NCBI GenBank assembly: GCA_022036555.1
Contig: CM039134.1
Coordinates: 8,122,818-8,186,817, forward strand
Reading direction: 5' to 3'
Origin: Microstegium vimineum
Taxonomy: Eukaryota > Streptophyta > Magnoliopsida > Poales > Poaceae
Length of the DNA stretch: 64,000 bases
The position numbers and the translations under genes were made by a program. This document shows, piece after piece, positions 1 through 11,046 of this stretch (position 1 is the stretch's first letter; each line of letters begins with the position of its first letter). The notes below the pieces were generated by a model. It saw only the letters and a program-made list of their open reading frames with translations, was not told the DNA's origin and did no database searches.

Positions 1-204
1 TCGTTCGCTCGCCCCCTCGGTCCGTCATTCGGCGTCGAGGTGGGTCGGCCCGTGGCTTGTCGCCACAGCTGGTGTAGAGGGGACCCTCGAGCGATGGGTC
101 GTGCCTTACTGAGTAGTGGGGTGGTCCCTGCCTTAAAAATAGTTGCTATGTTTAGCGTTAATTTATCGAAGGGTTTAGGGTACCCCTTACCTTTGTACCC
201 GACA
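1..204 (-). repeat. 3' LTR of the gypsy element, partial
   Basis: Bases 1-204 match about 13412-13626 apart from scattered substitutions and short indels. The LTR boundary at 204 (ACA on plus, TGT on minus) matches the boundary at 13626. The rest of this LTR lies left of the window. Confidence 0.9.
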
Positions 205-252
205 GTAGCCCCCGAGGCCCTAGAGGAGTGATTTAGAACTCCTCTGGGGGCT
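205..252 (-). repeat. Polypurine-tract hairpin next to the 3' LTR, copy 1
   Basis: Read on the minus strand, this stretch is purine-rich (a GGGCCTCGGGGGCTAC core) and directly abuts the LTR start, the place of the plus-strand primer of gypsy elements. On the plus strand it starts TAGCCCCC and ends GGGGGCTA. An inner GAGGAGT / AACTCCTC pair makes it an inverted repeat able to fold. A second copy lies at 367-415. Confidence 0.7.
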
Positions 253-366
253 ATGATACGTGTTTGCTCGGAGGGAGTAAGGATTGCCCGGAGGTTTTGT
301 CCTTGGCCTGCAGGGTCAGTGAGAAGTCCGATTCTCCGTGGGGTGCGCGCGAGCGCACCCCACGGG

Positions 367-415
367 GGTAGCCCCCGAGGCCCTAGAGGAGTGATTAAGA
401 ACTCCTCTGGGGGCT
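367..415 (-). repeat. Polypurine-tract hairpin, copy 2
   Basis: This nearly repeats 205-252, including the TAGCCCCC...GGGGGCTA ends and the GAGGAGT...AACTCCTC inner arms. It is separated from copy 1 by about 115 bases that contain another short GC hairpin (GGGGTGCGCG / CGCGAGCGCACCCC). Only copy 1 touches the LTR. Confidence 0.7.
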
Positions 416-508
416 AAAATACGTTGTATCGAGGGGTTTTTTATGGATACCTAGAGGCGTGGCACCCTGCCGAGGGGTCGATTCCATTTCTTTCCCTGAA
501 AAGAGAAG

Positions 509-1657
509 TGTTCGAGGGCGGCTGTCGAACCCTACCGAGGGCCAGCCTTCGCTCCCTCGAGCACCACTGGAGTCAGAGCACCCCGCCCGAGAGGTCGACT
601 CTGTCTGCCAGGTCACGAGTTTTTCGACCCTCTTTCGTCGAGGGGTGCCGTGCGCAGTCGGGCCCTCGAGCCCTCGAATGGCTAGGCCTTCACTACCTCA
701 TAGCGTCCTTCCCACGGATCCTTGCGTTCGGATTGTAGGGTGAAGAGCATCGTGCTATCCTCGTTAGGACGAGCCCGAAGTCCTCGGTGAGCTGTTCTCG
801 GGCATGAGTCCATTAGAAATGGTGCCCAGTACGGGTAAAAATCCGAGTGAGAACTCGTGCCCCATTCGATAGGGGTCGACTAGTGGCCCGGAGGCGTCCT
901 CATTGTTAAGCAAGCCGTACGGCTTACTAAGCACGACCATGTGGATCACCAAGGTGCCAACCCCATTCGATAGGAGTTGGTGGCTCGATGCCTCCCAGCG
1001 TAGGGATCCTTAGGTGTTCCTAGGTATGCCTCGGATATGTCCCAGGGAGCCTCGAGAGTTCGTTCTCGAGCTAGGGGCACGCGCCTGGCCTCCCCGGGAC
1101 ATCCCTGACTCGCGTACTCGGGGCGGCTGTCGAACTCCATTCGTGGAGCCAGCCTTCGCTCCCTCAATATTTGGGGGTGGACCGGAGTCTGTTAACCATG
1201 GGTCCTTCCTGACCTCAGGTACTCGAGGGCGGCTGTCGAACCCTATGTAAGGGTCAGCCTTCGCTCCCTCAAGATTTGACGGATGGTTCGTCATCCGACG
1301 CTATCCTCAGGAGGAGGAGTCCTGCCTTGTGGCCCGGCGAGGGGAAAAGCAGGTGGTTGTTGTATTGAATCTTGGGGACATACCTGTGCTGGAGCTCTCT
1401 AGGGAGGCTGTTGAACCCCGGACAGGCCAGGCTTTACCCCTTCGAGGCCATGGAACGAGCTGCAGTTGATGACCCGAGGCCCTGTCAGGCCTCAGGTACT
1501 CGAGGGGGGCTATCGAGCCCGTTCGTAGGCCGGCCTTTGTCCCCTCGAGATTTTGGGGGTGGACCAAGGTCCTAACCCGAGGTCATTTCTAGCCTCGGGT
1601 ACTCGAGGGTAGCTGTCGAACCCTCTTTCGAGGGCCAGCTCTCGCTGCCTCAAGATT
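509..1657. repeat. Degenerate ~105-bp repeats inside the gypsy element
   Basis: Six diverged copies share the pattern TACTCGAGGGCGGCTGTCGAACCC, then about 8 variable bases, then GGGCCAGCCTTCGCTCCCTCGAG. Copies start near 509, 1114, 1219, 1395, 1497 and 1598. Neighbours are about 101-105 bases apart where the array is intact. The array sits between the 3' LTR tract and the antisense gene. It shows no convincing coding potential. Confidence 0.75.
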
Positions 1658-2070
1658 CCTTACCCTCGAAGATGATGTTTCCGGCCGCGCGCCTTTTTAG
1701 GCGGTGTCCGTTCGGCGCAACAGTGGCGGTTGCAGGGCGGAGTGCGACGCGGAGCCCGACGATGGGACGGAACGCCTTACCCTGGAGGAATACGAGGAAG
1801 GGGGTACAGGCGAATTAAATGCGGAGATTCTCTTGCCTGTCTGCCGGATCCGTCCGTCGGCCTCCCGCGTATAAGTAGCGAAGGTGAGGAGTTGGGTGTT
1901 CTTTCCGCACACTTGCCTTCCTCGCCTCCTTGCCTTCGTCTTCCTTGCCTCCTTCTCCCCGCTACTGCCTTAGGCATTTCGCGAGCCAGAACTCTGCGCA
2001 AGCGAGAGAGAGAAAGAGAAGGATAGGGAACGTACCGTCCGCCCCTAAGTCCGAGCAAACCACCGTCCCC

Positions 2071-5000
2071 ATGGCCAAGTTCGACCTCGTCGGCCCCGAT
2101 GACTGGCCCGCCTCCTTGGTGACCGCCTCGCACCTGACGGGGTTGGTGGAGAGTGGTCTTCTCCGGCCCGCTACCACGGCGGAGAGGCCGGAGTGGCTGC
2201 TTCTGCCGCTGGACCACGCCGAGCCTAACCCGCCGGAGGGGTATGTGGTGTCGTTCGAGATTTTCCACCGGGCGGGACTAGGCACCCCACCCAGCCGCTT
2301 TCTGCGCGCGCTTTTCCACTATTACGGCGTGGAGCTCCAGCACCTCACCCCCAATGGCGTATGCCAGGCGGCGGTCTTCGCCGCGGTGTGCGAAGGCTAC
2401 CTTGGGATCGAGCCCCACTGGGAGTTGTGGCTCCATATCTTCAAGGCCAGCATCTTCCACGCCTCGGTCGACAAGGGTACCCGCCGGATGGTCAGGGCCG
2501 GGTGCTGCAGCATCTTCGTCAAGCGGTCGGGGTGCTGGATCCCGGGGAAGTTGTCCTCGAGGCATTCCGGATGGCACTCCGGGTGGTTCTACCTGAGGAA
2601 CGACGACGATCTGCTCCCGGCGTACACCGGGAGGACACTCGACGCCCAGCCCGACTGCTGGGGATATGGCGTCCCGACGAACAAGCAGGACCGCCTCGAA
2701 GGCTTGTTGGACGCGCTCGGGCGCCTGAAGAAAGAGGGGCTCACGGCGGAGATCGTCGCGTCGGCGTTCCACCGACGGCGGGTCGTGCCACTGATGGCTC
2801 GACCCCTCCGCATCGACGAGATGGGTCCGGGGGTCGACCTCTCGGGCTGTCGCTTCGCCGAAGAAGAACTGGCCCCGGATAGGGTGGTCCGCCGCGTCCG
2901 CCGCTTCTTCGCGGGGTCGTTCGACGCCAAGAACATCGCGAAGATCCCCATGAAGCCGGACGAGGGCTTCTTTGAGCTAGTAAGGTCCTTTCCTCTAGTT
3001 AGAGTCCTCGCGCTCGCCCCTTCCGTCCTCTTTGCCCATGTTCTGACTGCCTGGCATTCCGCAGGGGAATGTGTCCTTCCGACCCTCGCCCCCGCCGGTG
3101 AAGGAGGACCGGGCCACGAAGCCGGCGAGGCGCCTCCGTGCGGAGAAGCAGAAGGCCGACAAGGACAAAGCCAAGGAGGCCACGTCCAAGAGGGCCCGGG
3201 AGAGAGAGTTGAGAGAGCAACGCCGGGCCCGTCAGAGGCGGGATGGCCTTGACGAGGAGTTGTCGCCCTCGGAAGAGGAGGACGAGGAGGATGAGGACGA
3301 GGAGGAGGTGAACTGGAGCGATGTGGAGGGGGAGGAGACGGCGCCTGAATTGGCGGCCGTTGTAACCGGTGGAGGGGAGGGGTCGACCTCGAGGTCGGCC
3401 CCTACCGTTGAAGCTGGGCCACGGGGGGAGCGCCCCGTGGCTTCGCAGGAAGAGGTGTCGCGGCAGACGCGCGCGCAGACGTCGCGATCCTCGTCGGGGG
3501 GTCGATCGAGCGAGCCCCGACGCCTGCCGTGTCGAGCGTACGGGCGCCGGGCCCGTCGGCACAGGTGGGGACCAGCAAGGGGACGACGGTGGCGCCGCCG
3601 GCCCCTGCTCGGGAGACGGTGCCGAGAGCCGCCTCGACCCCCGCCCCCCCGGGCGGTGGTGCTCAAGGGTTCGACCAGCCCGACGGTCACCGGGCCGAAG
3701 CGCCGGGCTCCGAGGGGGTAAGTCGCTTTCATGGATGTTGTCTGTATTTTTCTTTTTGTCGATAATGACCCGAGCTTATCGTTGCACACGTATTTCTTTT
3801 TCAGGTCGAAGCGCCCGCAGGGAGCCGTTTCCTTCGCCCCTGCCAAGAAGCTGAAGGTGGGAGCCGCGGCCGGGGCGGCCGTCGAGGCCGGTCCCGCTGC
3901 TCCGCCCCCTTCGACGCTCACCCCCAAGGCAGCACAGGCAGCCAAGGCCCAGGAGGCAGTGGAGCGGGGGACGGCGCCAGGCGCCTTGGCCTCTGCCCCC
4001 CTGGCGGAGGGGACGGGCTCATCCGCTCCGCCCGCGAGGGCTACTGAGACGGCGGGGGTCGCCGGAGCGACGGTCGTGGCGCCTGCGCGGCCGGCGGAAG
4101 GAGCCACACCCGGCGTCCCTGGGGGTGCAGGGCCTTCGTCGATGGTGGTTGCGGCCGAGGTGGTGGAGGTGGTCGGGCCCTAGGCCCTCGTGAACGAGGG
4201 GGAAGCTCCGGCTCGCCCAACGTCGGGGCGTTGGCCCGATGGCCTAGCTGCGCTGGAGGCTCGACTCCGGCTCGAGCGCGAGGGCACGACTGCCGCCGTG
4301 CCCGAGGGCCCCTCGACGACGCCGGAGCTCGAGGCGGGGGGTCCGGTCGAGCGGCCCGAGGTAACGCCCGCGCCGGCGCAGGGTGGGATGTTGATGGAGT
4401 CCACCCCCACCGAAGTGGACGAGATGGTGGCCGAGCTGGTGGGCTCGGTGGAGACGACCACCGTCGCGGCTCCTCGGGCAGAGCCGGAGGTGGCTCGTCC
4501 TCCCCTCGAGGCTGGGGGGCCGTTGTCTCGAGGTAGGCCATACTTCGACTCACTCGAGACGCAGTGGGTTTGCCTTGCTGGGTGTTAATTTTTCGAGTCC
4601 TTCATCGCGCAGGGCCGTTCTACTGGCCGGGGTCTTCTTCTCCTGGTGGCGGCGGCTTGGCGGGGCCGTCGACGTCCTCGCGGGGGGGGGGGGGGCCTGA
4701 GGACGGGAGAGGACAGGCGGAGGAAATCTCACCCCTTTCCGCTTATCGAGGGGAGGGCGATCTGCGCGGGGCCGTCACGGGGACGGTCGAAGAGAGGATC
4801 GCCGCCCGCAGCGTGGCCTGGGGCCAGGAGGTTCTCGAGTTGGCGGACCCTCGAGACCCCGAGCGGCTTTTCCTCACGCTCGACGACCAGGCCGAGCTCC
4901 GACGGTGGGAGCACATCGAGGAGTATCGGGCTTGGTTTGAGCACTCGGTACATCGCGCTGCGGAGGTTGCCGCCACGGACATACGCCAGGGGATGGAGGT

Positions 5001-6191
5001 GGGTTTTGTTCTCCCTTAGATTGTACTTGAATTGTCTGGTTGCTGTTTGTTGATGGTCTTCGCTTTTATCCTCGTCAGTCGCTGCGGGTGAGGTCTTACG
5101 AGAAGTCCCAGTACATCCTCCGGGTACAGGGACAACTCTCGACCCTTCGTGCCTCGTTAGACAGGGCGGAGGATGGGGCCGCCCGCGCGAGGGCTGAGAC
5201 GGCAGCCGTCTGGAGGATGCCGAATCCAAGATCGCCCACGCGAGGGCCGGCTACGAGGCCATTCAGAAGGAAGCCTGGGCGACCTTGTAGACGGCGCAGA
5301 TGAAGCTCGACCTCGCCCTTCAGTCCTCCGTCACCGTCGGGCAGGAGCGGGACGCTACCCTCGAGGCCAAGCGCAAGGCCGAGGAGGAGGCCGCCCGGCT
5401 GAAGGAGGAGCTCGCCCGGGCGAGCGAGGGTATCCGAGGGCTCCGGGGAGACCTCGACGCCGTCTCCCACGAGCGCGACGCGCTGGCCACCTTGGAGGAG
5501 AAGGCTCGGACCCGCGCGACCTCCCTGGGCGTGGTGGCCATGAATCAGAAGAGGGCCCTCGATGATGCAGGCAAGACCATCGAGGGCCTCGAGGCCAAGG
5601 TCAGGGAGGTCGAGCAGGCCTAAGCCACCCTGGACGTGCATGCCCAAGGTAAGTGTTTCGAGAGTGTTGCAGAGTCTGTCCTACCTCGACCCTCTTCCTG
5701 TTCTTTTGGGTTTGATCGTGTTGCATGCTTGTTTTGGCAGAGCTCGCAGAGGATAAGGCCCATGCCCACGAGGACCTAAACAGCCTCCAGGGCCTCCTTG
5801 GGATGGAGGCGAACCTCAACGCGAAGCTCGCGGACGCCATCAACACTTTCTGCAACGACCTCTCAGTCAAGCCGGAGCCGGAGGTCGAGGGCGATGCTCG
5901 GGGGACTCCCTGCTGCGCCGCTTCTACTCCATGACGCGGGGGGTGACGGAGAACGTCCGTGCCGCCCTGCATGGGGGCGTGAAGCGGGCCCTCACGGTCG
6001 TCAACTCGCTCTACGACGTAGACCTCAACCTCGTTGTCAACGGGTTCGCCACCGACCCGAGGCTGACCGAGGAGGAGAACGACGCGAAGTGCCAGGAGTT
6101 GATGGATCACGCAGAGGCGCCTGGAGGCCAGCTGGTGAAACTCTTCGAGCCCGAGGTGATCCCCTCGGTGGACGGAGATGGCGTCGAGTAG
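2071..6191 (+). pseudogene. Antisense-strand accessory gene of the gypsy element (Transposase_28 / 'putative gypsy type transposon'), multi-exon and decayed
   Basis: It is read from ATG 2071 (MAKFDLVGPDDWP). Splice sites that keep phase give exons 2071-2979, 3065-3717, 3805-4532, 4613-4998 and 5079 onward, with further pieces at 5300-5623 and about 5742-6191. Exon 1 (about 303 residues) has the family's conserved block (EIFHRAGLGTPPSRFLRAL, GWFYLRND). Exon 2 turns into a highly charged Lys/Glu/Asp stretch. Later exons encode Glu/Arg/Ala-rich coiled coil. Breaks are an in-frame TAG at 4181, a one-base shift near 5208, TAG near 5286, TAA at 5621 and a shift at the G-run 5900-5904. The gene lies opposite to gag-pol between pol and the 3' LTR, as in RIRE2-type elements. 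Its function is unknown; the 'transposase' label is historical. Confidence 0.8.
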
Positions 6192-6337
6192 CCCTCGGAA
6201 GGTGTCGACGAGTAGTCCCGGGCCTGCGAGCCACATCTGGACAAGAAGGTCCATGTAATAGTTAGGCCTTTGAACTAATACAATGCCGAGCCCCCGAGGG
6301 CTTTCTGTGTATAAAGCATTTTGGTTGAGATACACAG

Positions 6338-7039
6338 TTATTTTTGTTTTTTCGAGCTCTTTCTGCCTTTCTTTGCCTGAGTCGATGCCTGTGAATTAAG
6401 TGTTGGACGCACGCTCATATCCCTAGAAGGGGGGTGGCGAGCGGGGATACCGTAGCCCTGGGGCGTAGGTGAGTCCCTGGCTCGACGACACCAACGACCC
6501 TTAGGGAGTTCGAGGCGCCTTTGCTTAGTTATGAAGCGTACTCGAGGGAAAGAACGAGAGGGAGAGTCGAGTTTCGAAAAAATGTTCGAGTTTTTCGAGG
6601 ACTTAGGAGGGGGGTGCCCCCCCTGTTAGCCCCCGAGGGAGGCTCGACTTTGCTGGGGCAAAGTCGAGGCTACCTTAGTGCTGTAGACGGGTGCGTCTCG
6701 TTATTTCTACTTCTCGAGCTCTTTCTGCTTTTCTTCGCCTGAGTCGACGCTTGTGAACTAAGCGTTCGACGCACGCTCGTATCCCTGGAAGGGGGGTGGC
6801 GCACGGGGATACCGTAGCCCTGGGGCGTAGGTGGGTCCCTGGCTCGATGACACCCTCGACCCTTAGGGAGTTCGAGGCGCCTTTACTTAGTTATGAAGCG
6901 TACTCAAGGCGAAGATCGAGAGGGAGAGTCGAGTTTCGAAAAAACGTTCGAGTTTTTTGGAGACTTAGGAGGGGGGTGCCCTCCTGTCAGCCCCCGAGGG
7001 GAGCTCGACTTAGTCGGGGCAAAGTCGAGGCTACCTTCG
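6338..7039. repeat. Tandem duplication of a ~340-bp unit between antisense gene and pol
   Basis: Unit 1 (about 6338-6677) and unit 2 (about 6701-7039) share the same order of landmarks: TTTCGAGCTCTTTCTGC, GGGGTGGCG...GGGGATACCGTAG, GAGTTCGAGGCGCCTTT, GTCGAGTTTCGAAAAAA and GGGGCAAAGTCGAGGCTACCTT. The period is about 361 bases with scattered substitutions. No ORF spans it. It sits exactly where the two opposing genes converge, so a terminator or spacer role is possible but unproven. Confidence 0.85.
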
Positions 7040-7130
7040 AGCTACGAACGAAAGTGAAATGTGTTTCGAGAACATTTTATTCATTCGAGGATTTGTACAT
7101 AAATGCGAAAATATACAAGGCCCTGGGGCC

Positions 7131-9195
7131 TCAGGGATAGAAGCGACGTAGCTGTTCGATGTTCCACGCGTTGGTGAAGATCTCGCCCTTCTCGTTCTTC
7201 AGTTTGTAAGTCTCGGGCTTCAGCACCTCTGCCACGATGAAGGGTCCCTCCCAAGGTGGTGTCAACTTGTGACACCCCTTGTTGCTTTGTCGACGATGCA
7301 AAACGAGGTCGCCGACGTTGAGGTCCCTTTTGCGCACGTTTTTGTCATGGTAGCGCCGCAGCGTCTGCTGGTAACCGTGCCGACTTGAAGAGGGCCATGT
7401 CACGGGCTTCCTCGAGCTGGTCGAGGGAGTCCTCTCGGGCTATCGTGTTGGCTTGCTCGCTGTAGGCTTTTAGTCGAGGGGACCCGTACTCGAGGTCAGT
7501 GGGGAGGACGGCCTCGGACCCATAGACCAAGAAGAACGAAGAGAACCCCGTGGCTCGACTTGGTGTCGTTCGGAGACTCCATAGCACAGCGGGCAGCTCA
7601 TCGACCCATCTCCTGCCATGCCTGTTCAGCCGATCGAAGATCCTTGGCTTGAGGCCCTGCAAAACCATACCATTAGCACGCTCGACCTAACCGTTAGTTC
7701 GAGGGTGGGCAACTGCGGACCAATTCACCCTGATGTGGTGATGGTCACAGAAGTCCAGGAACTTTTGGCCGGTGAACTGCGTGCCATTGTCGGTGATGAT
7801 GACGTTGGGGACCCCGAAGCGGTGGATGATGTCGGTGAAGAATAGCACGGCTTGTCGAGACTGGATGTTGGCGATGGGTCGAGTCTCGATCCACTTCGAG
7901 AACTTGTCGATAGCCACAAGAAGGTGAGTGTGGCCACCCTTGGTTCTTTTCAGGGGGCCGACCATGTCGAGCCCCCATACTGCGAACGACCAAGTTATGG
8001 GTATCATCTGAAGAGCTTGGGCGGGTAGGTGGGTCTGCCTGGCGTAGAACTGGCATCCCTTGCAAGATCGAACGAGTTTGGTGGCGTCGTTGACGGCCGT
8101 CGGCCAGTAGAAGCCCTGTCGAAAGGCACTTCCTACCAGCGTTCTCGGCGCCGCGTGGTGGCCACAAGCCCCCGAGTGTAGATCCTTCAGCAATGCCCTC
8201 CCATCCTCGAGGGTGAGGCAACGTTGAAGTACACCCGACGGGCTACGTCGGTATAGCTCGCGGTCGTCCCCGTACAAGACGTAGGTTTTGGCACGCCGAG
8301 CTACGCGACGGGCTTCCGTGCGGTCTTCCGGGAGTTCGCCCCATGTCAGGTACTCGAGGTAAGGCGCGCGCCAATCCGTCGGAGGGGTTGGCGCCGCGAC
8401 AGCCTCGTCGATCTCCATGACCTCTCCGCCGCTCGAGGGGGGATCGATCGAGGGGGGTGGGTCGACCCCTTGCTCGACGGCGGGAGCCCCCGAGTCCAGG
8501 TCAACGGACGGCGTTTGTAGATCCCTTGAGAAGATGTCGGGAGGGACCGTGCCTCGAGTAGACGCGATTTTGGCCAGCTCGTCGGCAGCTTCGTTGTACC
8601 GACGGGCTACGTGGTTGAGCTCGAGGTCGTAGAACTTGTCCTCGAGCCTTCGGACCTCCTTGCAGTAGGCTTCCATCTTAGGGTCGTGGCAGCTCGAGTC
8701 TTTCATCACTTGGTCGATCACCAACTGAGAGTCCCCTCGCACGTCGAGGCGTCGAACCCCGAGCTCGATGGCGATGCGCAGGCCGTTGACGAGGGCCTCG
8801 TATTCGGCGACGTTGTTGGAGGCGGGGAAGTGGAGGCGGATGACATAGCGCATATGAACCCCTGAGGGTGATATGAACAGCAATCCGGCGCCTGCTCCCG
8901 TCTTTATCAACGATCCGTCGAAGTACATGGTCCAGAGCTCGCTCTGGACCTGCGCTGGGGGTAGTTGGGTGTCGGTCCATTCTGCAACGAAATCTGCCAG
9001 TACCTGAGACTTGATAGCCTTCCGAGGGGCATAGGAGAGAGTCTCCCCCATGAGCTCGGCGGACCACTTGGCGATCCTTCCCGATGCCTCCCGGTCCTGG
9101 ATTATCTCTCCGAGGGGGAAAGATGAAACCACAGTGACCGGGTGGCCCAGGAAATAGTGTTTGAGCTTACGCCGAGTGAGGACGACCGCGTACAA
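7131..9195 (-). pseudogene. Gypsy pol: RNase H and integrase region
   Basis: From 9195 leftward the frame shows RNase H features (MYFDGSLIKTGAGAG, NNVAEYEALVNGL, GDSQLVI), the integrase zinc-binding block (H...H ending in SCKGCQFYA) and the integrase core with its first two aspartates (GLDMVGPL, IITDNGTQF). The third acidic residue lies in VERANG just beyond a TAG at 7684-7686. The product then continues (GFSSFFLVYGSEAVLP) to a one-base frameshift near 7375-7400. The last frame carries the conserved C-terminal block VGDLVLHRR...PPWEGPFIV and ends with TGA at 7131. Integration activity is not expected from this copy because both breaks fall within or after the core. Confidence 0.9.
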
Positions 9196-9201
9196 CAGCT
9201 T

Positions 9202-10362
9202 CTAGATGTGGGGGTACCTCGTCTTGGTCTCGGAAAGGATCTCGCTCACGAAGTAGACAGGCCTCTGAACCGGCAGGGCGTGTCCTTCTTCCTCCCTCTC
9301 GACTACTATGACCGCGCTGACTACCTGGGTAGTTGCTGCGACATAGAGCAAGAGGGACTCGGCCGGGCTCGGGGGTACCAAGACCGGGGGCGAGGTGAGC
9401 AAGGCCTTGAGTCTCGAGAGTGATTCCTCGGCTTCGGTGGTCCACGCGAAGTGTTCCGTCTTCTTCAGGAGGCGGTAAAGGGGTAGGGCCTTTTCTCCGA
9501 GCCTCGAGATAAAGCGACTGAGGGCGGCGAGGCACCCAGTGACCCTTTGCACGCTCTTGAGGTCGTTGATCGGCCCCATCCTCGTGATGGCGGTTACCTT
9601 CTCGGGATTGGCCTCGATCCCACGCTGGGAAACTATGTACCCTAAGAGCATGCCTCGAGGGACCCCGAAGACACACTTCTCAGGGTTCAGTTTTATGCGA
9701 TTAGCCCTGAGGCACCCAAACGCGATCTCGAGGTCTCCGACCAGGTTTCCGACGGTTCTGGACTTGACCACGAGGTCATCGACATAGGCCTCGACCGTCG
9801 GCCCTATGTGTTTCCCGAAGACGTGGAGCATGCATCGCTGGTAGGTGGCCCCGGCGTTTCGCAAACCGAAGGGCATGGTGAGGTAGCAAAACATGCCGAA
9901 GGGAGTGATGAAGGAGGTCGCGAGCTGATCGGACTCCTTCATCTTTATTTGGTGGTAGCTAGAATACGCATCAAGGAAGTAGAGGGTTTCGCATCCCGAA
10001 GTGGAATCTACTATTTGATCGATACGTGGTAAAGGAAAAGGAACTTTGGGACACGCTTTATTTAGACTAGTGTAGTCTACACACATCCTATCCTTTCCAT
10101 TCTTTTTCTTTACAAGCACGGGATTAGCTAACCACTCGGGATGATGCACCTCCTTGATGAATCCGGCCTTCAAAAGCTTGTCGACCTCCTCCCCGATGAT
10201 CCTGCGCTTCTCCTCGTCGAAGTGGCGTAGGCGTTGCTTCACCGGTTTGGACCCGGCTCGGATGTCCAAGGAGTGCTCGGCGACCTCCCTCGGAATGCCC
10301 GGCATGTCTGAGGGACTCCATGCAAACACGTCGGTATTCGCACGGAGAAAGTCGACGAGCAC
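9202..10362 (-). pseudogene. Gypsy pol: reverse transcriptase
   Basis: This is a continuous 386-residue open frame. The polymerase fingers block VKKKNGKDRMCVDY lies near residues 85-97, the first catalytic aspartate is in FLDAYSSYHQI near 131, MPFGLRNAGATYQ is near 163-175 and the catalytic YVDD is at about 193-196. The thumb follows, and the start of RNase H appears near the C-terminus (YFVSEILSETKTRYPHI). A TAG at 9199-9201 separates it from the RNase H frame and another TAG at 10369-10371 separates it from protease. Both sit where family members usually have glutamine. The RT domain itself reads intact. Confidence 0.92.
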
Positions 10363-10368
10363 TGCTTC

Positions 10369-11046
10369 CTATTTGGGCTCGAGGGTGGCGCTGATCGTCA
10401 GCGCCTTCCCATCCGCGAGGCCGGGGTCGAGCGGGACGGTCTTCGTGTCTTCCGCCGGCTTGAAGTTGCCAGCGTGTCGCTTGGGGTCGGGGATCTCTCC
10501 AGACAAGTCGTCGAGGGCCGCGAGGATAGCCGAATCCTCACGGGCCTCGGCTCTTTCCACGCACTCGACGTCGCAGTCGTATGCGTGCTCGTAGGGGGTG
10601 TCGACGGTGATGACCCCCGAGGGCCCCGACATCTTGAGCTTGAGGTAGGTGTAGTTCGGGACCGCCATGAACTTGGCGTATCCCGGTCTACCGATGATGG
10701 CGTGGTAGGTGCCTCGCCACGCGACCACCTCGAAGGTCAGCTCTTTCTTTCGGAAGTTCGAGGGGACGCCGAAACAGACCGGTAGCTTGATGCGGCCGAT
10801 CGGGAGTGCCTTCTTCCCCGGGACGATCCCGTGGAACCCCCCCGCGCTGGGCAGGAGCATGGTCCTCGGGATCCCCAGGAGGTCGAGGGTCTCGGCGTAG
10901 ATGATGTTGAGGCTGCTCCCCCCATCCATGGGTACCTTGGTGAGGCGGGTGTTGAGGATGATCGGGGCGACGACGAGCGGGTAAGCCCCTGCGTTGGGGA
11001 TGTGCTCGGGGTGGTCGTCCTGATCGAAGGTGATCGGCGTATGGGA
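10369..11046 (-). pseudogene. Gypsy protease region
   Basis: The frame carries the retroviral-type aspartic protease motif MDGGSSLNIIYAETL at its labelled start (10929) and continues with RGTYHAIIGRPG. The reading frame actually extends upstream of 10929 to the TGA after RYLD at 11047 (ITFDQDDHPEHIPN, then KVPMDGGSS). The labelled start is therefore only the first internal methionine. The frame ends at a TAG at 10369. Protease should mature the gag-pol polyprotein. Confidence 0.82.

Noticed and set aside
3232..4107. 291-residue minus-strand frame under the antisense accessory gene
   Set aside because: It is a poly-Ser/Ala shadow of the acidic repeat on the plus strand, crossing its intron.
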